A stretch of DNA of 64,000 nt from CAWGYT01 sp963826795 (lineage in GTDB: Bacteria > Planctomycetota > Planctomycetia > Pirellulales > Pirellulaceae), in the NCBI GenBank assembly GCA_963826795.1, contig CAWGYT010000010.1, forward strand, positions 744,001-808,000, given 5' to 3'. Shown piece by piece: positions 24,768 through 35,098 of this stretch. Made by a program: the position numbers and the translations under genes. The notes below the pieces were generated by a model. It was not told the DNA's origin. It saw only the letters and a list, made by a program, of their open reading frames with translations, and ran no database searches. The first letter of the stretch is position 1. Every line of letters starts with the position of its first letter.

Positions 24768-27318
24768 ATGTACGAACGATTCACTGACCGTGCCCGAAAA
24801 GTCATGCAGCTTGCCAATCAAGAGGCTCAGCGCTTCAATCATGAGTACATCGGCACGGAGCACATCCTGCTGGGACTGGTGAAGGAGGGCAGCGGTGTCG
24901 CCGCCAACGTGCTGAAAAACCTCGACGTGGATCTCCGCAAGATCCGCTTGGAAGTCGAGAAGCTGGTGCAGAGCGGGCCGGAGATGGTGACCATGGGGAA
25001 GCTACCCCAGACCCCGCGCGAAGAAAGTGATTGAGTACTCGATGGAGGAGGCGCGCAACCTAAACCACAACTACGTGGGGACCGAGCACATTCTGCTAGG
25101 GTTGCTCCGCGAGCAAGAGGGAGTCGCGGCTCAGGTGCTGATGAATCTCGGGCTGAAATTGGAGGAGGTCCGCGAAGAGGTCCTTAACCTACTCGGCCAC
25201 GGCATGGAAGGCGGCGAGGCGGCTCGAGGCGGCCGGGAGGGCGTCGCGACGGAGGGTGGCGCGACCAAGGGCGGAAAATCGAAGACCCCGGCGTTGGACA
25301 GCTTCGGACGAGATCTCACCGAGCTTGCTCGCCAAGGGAAGCTCGATCCCGTCATCGGCCGAGAACGTGAGATCGAGCGAGCGATTCAGATCCTTTGCCG
25401 TCGAACCAAGAATAACCCCGTGCTGCTCGGCGAAGCAGGTGTTGGAAAGACGGCCATCGTGGAGGGATTTGCCCAGCGGGTCGTGAGCGGCAGCGTCCCC
25501 GAGCTCTTGGCCGACAAGCGAATCGTGGTCCTGGACTTGGCCATGATGGTGGCGGGTACCAAGTATCGCGGGCAATTTGAGGAACGGATCAAGGCGGTGA
25601 TGAACGAGGTTCGCCGCGCCAAGAATACGATCCTTTTCATCGACGAACTGCACACCCTGGTGGGGGCCGGCGGAGCCGAAGGCGCGATTGATGCCGCCAA
25701 CGTGTTGAAGCCGGCGCTGGCCCGCGGCGAGATCCAGTGCATCGGTGCCACCACGCTCGATGAGTACCGCAAATACATCGAGAAGGATAGCGCGCTGGAT
25801 CGACGTTTTCAGCTGATCATGGTTGATCCCGCCACGAAAGACGAGACGGTTGAAATCCTCAAGGGATTGCGGGACCGTTACGAGGAACATCACCGGGTGC
25901 AAATTACGGATGATGCGATCGAGTCGGCAGTCGAAATGTCCAGCCGATACATCACCGGGCGGTGCCTGCCTGACAAGGCCATCGACGTGATCGACGAAGC
26001 CGGCGCTCGTGTTCGACTCCGTTCGATGACTCGGCCTCCGGATTTGAAGGAAATCGACGAGGAAGTCGAACGCTTGAACAAGGACAAGGAAGAGGCGGTC
26101 GCGAACCAGGACTTTGAAAAGGCGGCGGCACTCCGAGATCAGGCGGACAAACTGCGAAAAAAGAAGGAGTCCATCACGCGGGAGTGGCGTGAAAAATCGC
26201 GGCAGACCGACGGCGTCGTGGATGAGGAAGTGATTGCCGAGGTCGTTTCCAAAATGACTGGCATTCCGCTCACTCGACTCTCCACCGAGGACAGTCTGCG
26301 GCTGATGAAGATGGAGGATAACCTGCACAAGAAAGTTATCAGCCAGGACGAGGCCGTGAAAGCCATCGCCAAAGCGGTCCGCCGCAGCCGCAGCGGTTTG
26401 AAAGACCCCAAGCGCCCCACCGGGTGCTTCGTTTTTGCGGGACCCACGGGCGTGGGCAAGACGTTGCTCGCGAAAGCCCTCGCCGAGTTCATGTTCGGCG
26501 ATGAAGATGCGCTGATCCAGATCGACATGAGCGAGTACATGGAGAAGCACAACGTGAGTCGTCTGATCGGTGCACCGCCCGGCTATGTTGGTTATGAAGA
26601 AGGAGGTCAGCTGACCGAAAAGATCCGTCGCCGCCCCTACGCCGTCGTGCTGCTGGACGAAATTGAAAAGGCTCACCCCGACGTCTTCAACATGCTGCTG
26701 CAAGTCATGGAGGAAGGCCGTCTGACCGACAGCTTTGGGCGCAACGTCGACTTCCGAAATAGCGTCCTCATCATGACCACGAACGCCGGCGCCGAGGCGA
26801 TTAAGAACGAGCAGTCCTTCGGTTTTCAGGCCCCCGACGACGATGCCTCGTACGAGAGCATGAAGGCGCGGGTCAACGAGCGGATCGAAAAGGTGTTCCG
26901 TCCCGAATTCCTCAATCGTCTGGACGACACCATTATCTTCCGGCACCTCAACAACGCCGATCTGAAGGATGTGATCGACCTGGAACTGGGTAAGGTCCGC
27001 GAACGCTTGCGAGATCGAGGTCACGAATTGGAGCTGACCGAAGATGCCAAGCAGTTCTTGATCCGAAAGGGCTCGAACCTCGATTTCGGAGCCCGCCCGC
27101 TGCGTCGGGCGCTGGAGAGCTATATCGAGGATCCGCTCTCGGAGGAGCTGCTCAAGGGCGAGTTCCAGGGCAAGTCGATCATCAAGGTCGACGTGGTCAA
27201 GGACGAGGACGGGAAAGTCCGTCACCTGCAGTTCAAGGGCGCCGTCTCGGCGAAACCTGCCGAAGCCGCGGCTGCAGCCGCGGGCGAAGGGGCGGCGGAG
27301 GAGAAGCCGGCGAAGTAG
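24768..27318 (+). CDS. clpC: ATP-dependent Clp protease ATP-binding subunit ClpC, frameshifted
   Basis: Hsp100 unfoldase that feeds ClpP. Order: double Clp-N domain (residues 1-145), AAA1 with Walker A GEAGVGKT near 222 and Walker B ILFIDELH, UVR motif in the middle domain (EAVANQDFEKAAALRDQADK, about 440-470), AAA2 with GPTGVGKT near 559 and VVLLDEIEKAHPD, then an Ala/Glu-rich tail. The frame is broken inside the N domain at CGCGCG 25015-25020: frame one stops at 25034 and the rest continues from 25027 in the next frame. Adding one CG restores the family sequence PRAKKVIEYSMEEA and an 850-aa protein. Otherwise every conserved motif is intact, so decay is unlikely. Confidence 0.93.
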
Positions 27319-27675
27319 CAGCTCTGCGGGACATCGCGATCCATCCCGCAAGCGGCCCGCAAGACCTCTGAAACTCCCACGCGGACGACCTGAGATTGCT
27401 TCAGGCTCGTCCGCTTGCCCCCTGGCTCGCAATCGCGCAGCAAACACGCCTGCACCGCTAGCGCGGCATCGCCATGAAACGCTGCCGTTCGTCCCGTCCG
27501 CGAAAGTCCGCGACCTGCCGAAGTTCGCTCTCTTGCAAAGCCTTCCCCGCTCGACTTGTTTTGGCCAATCGTCAAACTTTCTTCAAGCGGAAAAATCTGG
27601 GAGTCGAAAACAGAACAGACCCGGGCGCGGAGTGCGCGCCCGGCGGTGGCACGAACTTCCAATAGTGAGCGAGCG
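27319..27675. other. 357-bp intergenic stretch with a hairpin
   Basis: Holds an imperfect hairpin at 27381-27414 (GCGGACGA and TCGTCCGC arms, CCTGA/TCAGG inner part, one bulged C) followed by TTGCCCCC, perhaps a weak terminator of clpC. Otherwise nothing recognisable. Confidence 0.45.
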
Positions 27676-28551
27676 ATGGCCAACGGATCCCCAGCCCGCG
27701 ACGCGAACCGGACCGCGACGGGCGGCATGCGCCGCTTGGTCGTCGAGGGCCTGACCGATTCGGGCGCCGTCGTGATCAACGCATTTGTCGCGATTGGGGG
27801 CTTCGCCCAGTTCGCGCTGCGTGTTTTCTCGTGGACGTTCACTCGCATGCCACGTCGCGAAACACTGCTACCCAATTTCTTCGACGTCGGCGTACTCAGC
27901 TTGCCCGTGGTGGCTCTGACGGGGACGTTCATCGGGATGGTTCTGGCCGTGCAGAGCTTCTTTCAGTTTCGACAGCTGGGGCTGGAAACTCGTCTGGGTG
28001 CCGTTATCAACATGTCGCTGGTCCGCGAACTTGGCCCCGTCCTGGCGGCCACGATGCTCGCCGGACGCATTGGCAGTCGTCTCGCCGCTCAGCTAGGCAC
28101 GATGCGGGTAACGGAGCAAATTGATGCCTTGGACAGCATGGGGGCGAATCCGATTCATTATCTGGTTGTGCCCCGCTTCTTGGCCTGTTTCTTTGTGATT
28201 CCTTCGCTGACGATTATGGCCGACTTCATGGGTGTCGTGGGCGGCTATATCTATAGTGTCTTCGTGCTGGGCATCGACAAGCACCACTACCTGTACAACT
28301 CACAACAGTTCGTGGGAACCTGGGATTTTTTGGGCGGGATTTTCAAGAGCTTCCTGTTTGGTGCGATCATCGCTTTGATTAGCTGCTATCGTGGCTTCAC
28401 TTGCCGTCCCGGGGCGGAGGGAGTGGGGCAGGCGGCGACCGCGGCGTTTGTGCACTCGTTTGTGCTGATCTTGGGCTCGGACCTGTTTCTGAATATTTTT
28501 CTCGATGCGGTCTATTACACGTTTTGGCCCGAAGGGGCTTCGTTCGTCTAG
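27676..28551 (+). CDS. MlaE-type ABC transporter permease
   Basis: Permease of a phospholipid-type (Mla) or MCE-linked ABC transporter. The 291-residue product has five to six hydrophobic segments and the family core: ALTGTFIGMVLAVQSFFQF, LVRELGPVLAATMLAGRIGS, MRVTEQIDALDSMG and a conserved C-terminal YRGFTCRPGAEGVG loop. ATG 27676 is chosen; the open frame upstream carries no homology. First gene of a three-gene set with an ATPase and an MCE protein. Confidence 0.9.
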   Translation: MANGSPARDANRTATGGMRRLVVEGLTDSGAVVINAFVAIGGFAQFALRVFSWTFTRMPRRETLLPNFFDVGVLSLPVVALTGTFIGMVLAVQSFFQFRQLGLETRLGAVINMSLVRELGPVLAATMLAGRIGSRLAAQLGTMRVTEQIDALDSMGANPIHYLVVPRFLACFFVIPSLTIMADFMGVVGGYIYSVFVLGIDKHHYLYNSQQFVGTWDFLGGIFKSFLFGAIIALISCYRGFTCRPGAEGVGQAATAAFVHSFVLILGSDLFLNIFLDAVYYTFWPEGASFV

Positions 28552-28604
28552 TGTCGTTGCTCGAGACGAGGGCTTGTCCCCGACACACCCGGGGGAAATG
28601 GGGA

Positions 28605-29441
28605 ATGACTGACTTGGCAGCCGAGGCACCGCAGGTTCCGCTCTTGCGGATCGAGGGTCTTTACGTCGAATTCGGCGCGCAGCAGGTCCTGCGCGACATC
28701 AATCTGACGTTTGAATCCGGACAGACCGTCGGGATTATTGGCGAGAGCGGCTGTGGGAAAACCGTTCTGTTGAAGACGATTATCGGCCTGATTCGACCCA
28801 CTCGGGGTCGGATCCTTTACCGCGGGAGAGACCTGGGGGGATTGTCGGACAAAGAAATGACCTCGTTGAGATCCCGGTTTGGCTTTGTTTTTCAGAATGC
28901 CGCCCTGTTTGACAGTTTCACGATTGGCCAAAACGTCGCGTTTCCGCTCAAGCAACATCGGAAGCTTACCGAGCAGCAGGTCGAGCAGTTGGTGCGGCAG
29001 GCGCTGGCCGATGTCGGCCTGCCGCCGACCGTCGTCTACAAGCGTCCCGCCGAGTTGTCCGGCGGTATGCGGAAGCGGGTCGGTTTGGCACGGGCCTTGG
29101 TAATGGATCCCGAACTGATACTCTACGACGAACCGACGACCGGACTCGATCCGATCATGAGCGACGTGATTAACGAACTCATTTTGCGAACGCAGCAACG
29201 TTCTCAGGTGACCAGTATCGTGATCACCCACGACATGAATACGGCTCGCAAAGTCGCCGACCGAGTGATCATGGTCTACCCCGTCAGTCGGCTGGAAGCG
29301 AATGAGGGACAAGTGCTATTCGATGGTCGGCCGGAGCAACTTGACGCGTATCCGGATCGTCGCGTACAGCAGTTCATTCGGGGTGAGGCCCGGGAACGCC
29401 TCATGGAGTTACAGCAGGAATCCAACCTGATCTCGCCGTAA
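28605..29441 (+). CDS. MlaF-type ABC transporter ATP-binding protein
   Basis: ATPase of the Mla-type lipid transporter. 278 aa with Walker A GESGCGKT near residue 46, Q-loop in FVFQNAALFD, signature LSGGMRKRVGLARAL (the GGM variant typical of MlaF-like proteins), Walker B LILYDEPTTGLDP and the switch His in IVITHDM. ATG 28605 follows a GGGGA-rich site. The gene starts 53 bp after the permease. Confidence 0.93.
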   Translation: MTDLAAEAPQVPLLRIEGLYVEFGAQQVLRDINLTFESGQTVGIIGESGCGKTVLLKTIIGLIRPTRGRILYRGRDLGGLSDKEMTSLRSRFGFVFQNAALFDSFTIGQNVAFPLKQHRKLTEQQVEQLVRQALADVGLPPTVVYKRPAELSGGMRKRVGLARALVMDPELILYDEPTTGLDPIMSDVINELILRTQQRSQVTSIVITHDMNTARKVADRVIMVYPVSRLEANEGQVLFDGRPEQLDAYPDRRVQQFIRGEARERLMELQQESNLISP

Positions 29442-29483
29442 GATCTTGCCGAAAGCGGCCAGAGCAGCGCAAGGGACCGAATC

Positions 29484-30578
29484 ATGGACGAACGGGTTTT
29501 ACAGTTCCGCGTCGGCGTGCTGGTGGCGGCCACGATCATCATTGGGATCATTCTGATCATGATCTTCGAGGAACTGCCGAAAGGACTGGGACGTCGCAAA
29601 ACGATCTACATTCATTTCGTGTCGGCGCCGGGGGTCGAGGTGAACACGCCGGTCCGCAAGAGTGGGATTTTGATCGGCCGTGTGACGAAGGTCAGACTGG
29701 AAGATGCCGGCGGTGTGTTGGTAGCAGCCCGCTTGGAAGCGGACCGCCAGGTCTTCAAGAACGAGATGTGTCGAATCGCGACGGGCAACTTCTTGGGCGA
29801 TGCGACGCTCGAGTTCGTACCGGGCCAGACATCCGGCGAGTCGAACGCGCCGTTGGAAGATGGCGATTTCCTGGAAGGGGTGGTTTCCGCGGATCCGCTC
29901 CGAATGATGGGCGACGCGATGCAGGTCTTCACCGACCTGGCGGGCGACCTGCGGGTCGCGCTCACGGCCGTCGAAACCGCCGGGCAAGATGTCGGGGAGG
30001 TCGCCAGAAACCTCAACGTCTTGGTCGTCAACAATCAAGATCAGTTCAACCGCATCGTTGGCCGGACGGAACAGGCCCTGGGAAAATTCGACACGACCAT
30101 GACCGCCGTGCAGGAGATCGTAACGGATGAGGAATTGCGCGTCCGCGTCAAGCAGGTGTTGGACGACGTGCCGCGTGTACTCAGCGACGCCAGCAATCTC
30201 ATGGCAGGCCTCAATCGGGTCGCAGACGAGGCGGAACAGAATCTCGTGTTCTTGCAGGGACTGACCCGTCCACTCGGCGAGCGCGGCGAGCAACTCGTGG
30301 CGTCGCTCGAACAGCGACTCGACCGGCTCGACGCCGCGTTGGTGGAATTTCAACAGTTCGGCCAGGCACTCAACAGTTCGGAAGGAACCGTGGGGCAGCT
30401 GGTTCACAATCCTGATCTTTACCATCGCCTGAACGCCGCCGCCGCCAACCTTGAGGAACTGACCTATCGCATGCAACCCGTCGTGGACGACGCGCGTGTG
30501 ATCTCCGATAAATTGGCGCGGAACCCGGGACGCGTCCTGCGGGGCGCGATCGGCCGACAGCAATCCGGACTAAAATAG
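29484..30578 (+). CDS. MlaD-type MCE domain protein
   Basis: Periplasmic substrate-binding component of the lipid transporter. One N-terminal membrane helix (VGVLVAATIIIGIILIMIF, about residues 10-28), then an MCE domain (GVEVNTPVRKSGILIGRVTK through GNFLGDATLEFVPG), then a long helical, coiled-coil-prone C-terminal part that may form the tunnel. 364 aa. It lies 42 bp after the ATPase. No mlaB or mlaC homologue is next to it. Confidence 0.9.
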   Translation: MDERVLQFRVGVLVAATIIIGIILIMIFEELPKGLGRRKTIYIHFVSAPGVEVNTPVRKSGILIGRVTKVRLEDAGGVLVAARLEADRQVFKNEMCRIATGNFLGDATLEFVPGQTSGESNAPLEDGDFLEGVVSADPLRMMGDAMQVFTDLAGDLRVALTAVETAGQDVGEVARNLNVLVVNNQDQFNRIVGRTEQALGKFDTTMTAVQEIVTDEELRVRVKQVLDDVPRVLSDASNLMAGLNRVADEAEQNLVFLQGLTRPLGERGEQLVASLEQRLDRLDAALVEFQQFGQALNSSEGTVGQLVHNPDLYHRLNAAAANLEELTYRMQPVVDDARVISDKLARNPGRVLRGAIGRQQSGLK

Positions 30579-30658
30579 GCCGCTGCCGGACGCGAAGCGG
30601 TCGCTGCGATCCGCCCTGCTTGGCTTGATTGACGCCGCAAGGAAGTCCGCATGCTCCG

Positions 30659-31198
30659 TCAGCGGCTCGGGTAAAACGGGGGCGGCAGGTTCGGAAGGCC
30701 CGGTCCCGGACCCATCGCGGGCGGTCCCATCGCGGGCGGTGCCATCGCGGGCGGTGCCTCGGGAATTGCGTTTGACGCGGGCGGAGGTGCGACGGTGTAA
30801 CCGGCGCGAGTTGATTCACGCAATTCCTGGGCTCGGCCGAGCAGTTCGGGGGTCGACACGACCCGCTGAGGTTCCAATTCGAATTCCACGATCCGTTCGT
30901 CGCGATATTCGTAGGGCACCACATTCTCGGTGAAAAAATCGAGGGGCGGGATTTGGTACCAGGGCGGGGAAACCTTTTGCTTCACGGTCATCGTCTCGTA
31001 ACCGTCTTTGACGAGCTGAATTTTCCGCGTTCCATAATACACAAAGGGTGTCGAGACGGGGGTTTCCCCGACCTCTTGATCGTCGATGTAGACGGTTGCC
31101 CCGGCGGGTTGACTGCGGACCGTCATTCGACGGCGGACACAGCCAGCCGGCAGGAGGCCGAGGACCAGAAACCAAATTAGAGGAACACGGATGCTCAT
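30659..31198 (-). CDS. PEGA-domain lipoprotein
   Basis: 179 aa with a lipobox (LGLLPAGC, Cys20), so probably an outer- or inner-membrane lipoprotein. Residues 25-70 form a PEGA domain (MTVRSQPAGATVYIDDQEVG then a GYETMTVKQKV end), a surface/cell-wall associated beta module. The C-terminus is a Pro/Ala/Met-rich tail with PPAMG repeats encoded by a 15-bp tandem array. Convergent with the MCE gene, 80 bp apart. Confidence 0.85.
   Translation of the reverse strand: MSIRVPLIWFLVLGLLPAGCVRRRMTVRSQPAGATVYIDDQEVGETPVSTPFVYYGTRKIQLVKDGYETMTVKQKVSPPWYQIPPLDFFTENVVPYEYRDERIVEFELEPQRVVSTPELLGRAQELRESTRAGYTVAPPPASNAIPEAPPAMAPPAMGPPAMGPGPGLPNLPPPFYPSR
30711..30755 (-). repeat. 15-bp tandem repeat x3 in the PEGA gene tail
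   Basis: Three contiguous copies (30711-30725, 30726-30740, 30741-30755) of ccatcgcgggcggt plus one variable first base; encodes the AMGPP/AMAPP repeats. Confidence 0.9.
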
Positions 31199-31430
31199 GG
31201 GCGGAGCTGGGATGGAAGAATTGTCAGGTAACCGGGGGCGGAGTATAGCGGGCGATTCGGGGGCCGACCAGATCGATCTCGCCCGATCGGCTCCGCCCTC
31301 CGCCGCTCCTGCCGCCGCCGCGGCTATTCGCCTCCGGTGGCCAGCGTTACAATCAGGAGGCGGATCGCTTGCCTCGCTGCGGTCCCAGGGGTACCACCCA
31401 TCGATAGAATTCTTCGCGTCCTAATTTCGT

Positions 31431-32711
31431 ATGACTGACTCGTCGAGCACTTGGACCGACCAGTTTCAATTCGCCGCCGTCTCCGATGTCGGAATGCGAC
31501 GATTGAATAACCAGGATGCCTATGTGCTCTTACCCGCCGAGGACGAATCGACCTGGCGAACTCGCGGTCATATGCTTGTCGTGGCTGACGGCATGGGGGC
31601 GCACGCCGCCGGAGAATTGGCCAGCAAGCTGGCGGTCGAGGGCGTCGCTCACCACTATCGCAAGCTGCGGCAGCTATCGCCCCCCGAGGCGATTTTACGC
31701 GCCTTGCGGGAGACCAACTCCGAAATCCACCAGCGGGGGCAGGCCAACAGCGAATTCCACAACATGGGGACGACCTGCAGCGCACTGCTGTTGTTACCCC
31801 AGGGCGCCCTGGTGGCTCATGTCGGAGACAGCCGTGTGTACCGCGTTCGCGGAAAACGCCTGGAACAGCTGACCTTCGACCACAGCCTGTTTTGGGAGAT
31901 GCGCACCGCCGGCTCGCTGGGTGGGGCGGAGGTCACTTACAACATTCCCAAGAACGTGATCACGCGTTCCCTGGGGCCGCACGCTGTCGTGCAAGTCGAT
32001 TTGGAAGGGCCGCTGGAAGTCGAGCCCGGAGACGTGTTCTTGCTCTGCAGCGATGGCCTGACGGGCAAGGTCGAGGACGACGAAATCCGAGATGCGGTGG
32101 CCCATTTGCCACCCCACGCGGCCGCTCAACTGCTCGTCGATTTGGCCAATATCCGCGGCGGGCCCGACAACATTACGGTGTTGATTGTGCGCGCGACGGA
32201 TCTGGCAGCGGCGACGCGGCATTGGCGAGGAGAGCCCTTGGTGGTCGGGCAGGAGTTGCGCCCACCGCCCCGCGTGCACACGATCACCTGGATCGGCGTC
32301 GTGCTGGGCTTTGTCCTGGCCGCGGGGCTGGCGATCCTGCAGCTCTATCCTGCCGCGGCGATCTCGCTGCTGGCTGCATGCGTGGCAGTGGGCGTCGCCT
32401 GGTGGCAACTGCACGGAGCGCCCGCCGACGGGGTGGCGTTGACCGGCGGGCGGCGTCTGGGGAAGGCGCCGTACGTGCGAATCGAGCGCGAGCGGAATGA
32501 ATCGACGAGTGACCGGTTGGTCGGCACGTTACACGATGCACTGGCCGACCAGACGGACGAAAGCTGGGGCGAGCGGGAGCGAGCCGCGGCCTGCCTGGAG
32601 GCCGCGAGGGTGAAGTGCCAGGAACAGCCAGCGACGGAATGCTGGCATCTGCTGGGCGTCGCCGCCCGGCTGATCGCCCAGCATCATACGGAGTCCGAAT
32701 CACGGCTCTAG
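31431..32711 (+). CDS. PP2C-family Ser/Thr protein phosphatase with membrane anchor
   Basis: Metal-dependent phosphatase (PPM/Stp family), 426 aa. Motifs in order: SDVGMRRLNNQDAYVL, VVADGMGAHAAGELAS (metal Asp), LVAHVGDSRVYRVR, LCSDGLTGKVEDDEI and GGPDNITVLIV. Residues about 283-325 form two hydrophobic helices, so the catalytic domain is probably cytoplasmic and membrane-tethered; the remaining ~100 residues are soluble and helical. Its stop overlaps by 12 bp the end of the opposite methyltransferase gene. It presumably opposes Hanks-type kinases read by FHA proteins such as those at 35285 and 52075. Confidence 0.92.
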   Translation: MTDSSSTWTDQFQFAAVSDVGMRRLNNQDAYVLLPAEDESTWRTRGHMLVVADGMGAHAAGELASKLAVEGVAHHYRKLRQLSPPEAILRALRETNSEIHQRGQANSEFHNMGTTCSALLLLPQGALVAHVGDSRVYRVRGKRLEQLTFDHSLFWEMRTAGSLGGAEVTYNIPKNVITRSLGPHAVVQVDLEGPLEVEPGDVFLLCSDGLTGKVEDDEIRDAVAHLPPHAAAQLLVDLANIRGGPDNITVLIVRATDLAAATRHWRGEPLVVGQELRPPPRVHTITWIGVVLGFVLAAGLAILQLYPAAAISLLAACVAVGVAWWQLHGAPADGVALTGGRRLGKAPYVRIERERNESTSDRLVGTLHDALADQTDESWGERERAAACLEAARVKCQEQPATECWHLLGVAARLIAQHHTESESRL

Positions 32712-33755
32712 CGGACACGGACTCACAACGGGCCGGGGAGGTGCGGCGGACGGCAGCGGGACGCCCCATCGCGGGGCCGTCAGATTCCGAGGCGCGTGTG
32801 CCTGGCATTGGGCCAAAATCTGGCGAGTCCGTCCGGTTGCATTCCAGCGATGGGAAAGAAATCGCAGCTCGCGATCAAGTCGCTCCCAAAGGTAGTCCGA
32901 ACGCAGATAGTATCCCAGGCGATGATGGCCCCGAAGCGTCTCACAGGCACGCTCGTAGCCTCCCGCGAAGTCGACCGGTGCCCGCGTTTCGACCCGCTCG
33001 AAGACATACCGCAGGACGCGTTCCCGCGGGCGGGCCAGGCTGGCCGCGACGCGAAACCCGACCGACTCGGCAAGTCGCACGAGCGTTTCGGGCATGAAGT
33101 TGTAGATATGAGCAAAGTGGAACTGTCGACCCGGCGCTGCATGAGGGGCGGCGATGTTGGGGCATTCCACGTAGATCCGGCCCCCCGGGCGCAGGAGGTG
33201 ACGCATGTGAGTCAGTGCTTTGCGCGGCGAATTGAGGTGCTCGATCACGTGAACCAGCAACAGGAAGTCGTATGTCGGCTCGGCCGGCAAATCGAACAAA
33301 CTGGCCCGCGCGACCCGCGCCCGCAACTGCTCGCAAGCGAATTGCTGAAAGCCGTGCCCCGGCTCGATCCCGTCGGCCTCGAAACCGGCAAGCTCGAAGG
33401 TCTTGACCGTGCAGCCAATGCCAGCTCCGATTTCGCCGACGCGGCAGCCCGTCGGGACATGGGGACGCAGCAGCCGATACAGCCAACGTCCGCCCTCCCA
33501 CGCCCGCACGACCCGGTGGGGTGCGGGCGAGACCTCGCCATGGTAGTCCTGACGATACTGCACCGCGTAGTAGGCGTGCAATTCGCCCTCGGTCGGGATC
33601 GTTTCGTGCGAGATCAAGCCGCACTGGCGGCAGATCGCGGTGGTCAGCGGCGCCCGCTGCCGATCGAACTCGGCGAGCCTGGCGAACTGGCGGCCCTCGC
33701 AGAGGTCGCAAGGCTGTATTCGAGACGACGGTTTCAGTCGCAGGCTGGCGGCCAT
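32700..33755 (-). CDS. Class I SAM-dependent methyltransferase with N-terminal zinc-binding module
   Basis: 351 aa. Residues 16-47 hold two Cys pairs (CDLCEG, CRQCG), a small zinc knuckle often seen in sugar C-methyltransferases and related proteins. Then a Rossmann methyltransferase core: VGEIGAGIGCTVKTFELAGF as motif I, LLLVHVIEHLNSPRKAL as motif IV, LLRPGGRIYVECPN after it. Substrate unknown. Tail-to-tail overlap with the PP2C gene. Confidence 0.85.
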   Translation of the reverse strand: MAASLRLKPSSRIQPCDLCEGRQFARLAEFDRQRAPLTTAICRQCGLISHETIPTEGELHAYYAVQYRQDYHGEVSPAPHRVVRAWEGGRWLYRLLRPHVPTGCRVGEIGAGIGCTVKTFELAGFEADGIEPGHGFQQFACEQLRARVARASLFDLPAEPTYDFLLLVHVIEHLNSPRKALTHMRHLLRPGGRIYVECPNIAAPHAAPGRQFHFAHIYNFMPETLVRLAESVGFRVAASLARPRERVLRYVFERVETRAPVDFAGGYERACETLRGHHRLGYYLRSDYLWERLDRELRFLSHRWNATGRTRQILAQCQAHAPRNLTAPRWGVPLPSAAPPRPVVSPCPLEP

Positions 33756-33840
33756 GGTGGTCTCCCGAAGGCGCTCGATTCATGCTGAGAGCCGCGGACT
33801 TTAGATGGTGTTTCGTCCGATGTCAATCGACGATTTGCGG

Positions 33841-33870
33841 TTGGGTTCGAGCCGCCGTTCCTGCTACAGT
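33841..33870 (+). promoter_or_regulatory. Candidate promoter for the LptF/LptG gene
   Basis: TTGGGT, 18-bp spacer, TACAGT, ending 43 bp before ATG 33914. Confidence 0.35.
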
Positions 33871-33913
33871 GGCGTTGATTCCCGCTGGTTTTTCCCTGGA
33901 GTGGTGGGCTGAA

Positions 33914-35098
33914 ATGCGTCGGATTACACGCTACGTCCTGTTCGAGCTCATCTCGGTGTTCCTCGTCACACTGACAGGAATTACCCTGATGCTGATTCTG
34001 GCCGGCGTCGCGACCGAGGGGTTGCGGGAAGGACTGGGCGTCGGGCCGATTCTGAAAATGATCCCGTACGTCGTGCCCGTGGCGCTCCAGGTGTCGGTGC
34101 CCGCCACGATTCTCATGTCGGCCAGCAGCGTGTTCGGGCGGATGTCGGCGGATAACGAGATTGTGGCCATCAAGTCGCTCGGGATCTCGCCCATTTCAGT
34201 GCTGTTGCCGGCACTCGTCTTGGCCTTCGTCGTCAGCCTCGTGGCAGTTTGGATCAACGACATCGCCGTTTCCTGGGGGCGAGCCGGCATCTTTCGGGTC
34301 GTGGTGGAATCGGTCGAGGAAGTGGCGTATCGGATGCTGAAGACGCAGCGCGCCTATCAGACGCGTTCGTTTTCGATCAATGTCAAGGACGTCGTCGGTC
34401 GCCAATTGATTCAGCCAAATATTCAGATCCAGGGAACGGGCAACGGCAAGACGGTGAGAATCCATGCCAGTACCGCCGAATTGAAAAGCAACGCCGAGGA
34501 GAACACCTTGACGGTTGCCCTCACCAACATGAGCGTTGATCAGGGGCATCTCTGGATCGCGTTCGACGAGGAACAGCTCAATATTCCGCTGCTCGATGCA
34601 ACCCGCAAGGGCGACAATCGGGACAGCCCCTCACTGATCCCGCTGCGTCGCATCGGATCGGAGACCCGCACACAACGCAAGGTGACGGAGGGTCATGAAC
34701 AGCGGGGTGCCACGGCGGCGGCGTTCGAGATGATGACCGGCGATTTCCGCCGCTTGACGGACGCGGCGGATTGGCGCGATCGACGAGAGTCCATCGAGGG
34801 TGCCCGCGCACGCTTGCACCGCTTGCACCTGGAGCCCTGGCGGCGTTGGGCGAGCGGCTTCAGCTGCTTCTTTTTTGTTCTGGTGGGAGCTCCTCTGGCA
34901 ATCCAGATGAAGACCGCCAACTTTTTTACTACCTTTGCCGCCTGCTTCCTGCCTATCCTGCTGATCTATTACCCGCTCCTGGCCTTCGGCGTCGATCGCT
35001 GCAAGGACGGGGTGATGCCGCCCTATACCGTGTGGCTCGGTAACCTCGTGCTTTGCGCCGCAGGTGTTTGGATGATTCGCCGCGTGATACGATACTGA
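33914..35098 (+). CDS. LptF/LptG family permease
   Basis: Membrane permease of the YjgP/YjgQ (LptF/G) family that moves lipopolysaccharide out of the inner membrane with LptB and LptC. 394 aa: N-terminal start RRITRYVLFELISVFLVTL, three membrane helices, a periplasmic beta-rich domain (about residues 130-280), then three C-terminal helices. ATG 33914 gives the conserved N-terminus; the frame is open upstream without homology. Only one permease is present here; its partner is not in the window. Together with lpxB it supports an LPS-type envelope. Confidence 0.88.
   Translation: MRRITRYVLFELISVFLVTLTGITLMLILAGVATEGLREGLGVGPILKMIPYVVPVALQVSVPATILMSASSVFGRMSADNEIVAIKSLGISPISVLLPALVLAFVVSLVAVWINDIAVSWGRAGIFRVVVESVEEVAYRMLKTQRAYQTRSFSINVKDVVGRQLIQPNIQIQGTGNGKTVRIHASTAELKSNAEENTLTVALTNMSVDQGHLWIAFDEEQLNIPLLDATRKGDNRDSPSLIPLRRIGSETRTQRKVTEGHEQRGATAAAFEMMTGDFRRLTDAADWRDRRESIEGARARLHRLHLEPWRRWASGFSCFFFVLVGAPLAIQMKTANFFTTFAACFLPILLIYYPLLAFGVDRCKDGVMPPYTVWLGNLVLCAAGVWMIRRVIRY

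Noticed and set aside
25189..27447. 752-residue open frame on the minus strand
   Set aside because: Lies opposite clpC and has no recognisable family; it is a codon-bias shadow of a GC-rich gene.
30711..30755. CRISPR-like array
   Set aside because: The units are contiguous 15-mers in a coding tail with no spacers. No CRISPR array or cas gene is present in the window.
33835..33860. tRNA T-arm-like ggttcga strings (here and near 50800)
   Set aside because: No acceptor or anticodon stem can be formed around them; they lie in a promoter region and at the end of a coding sequence.
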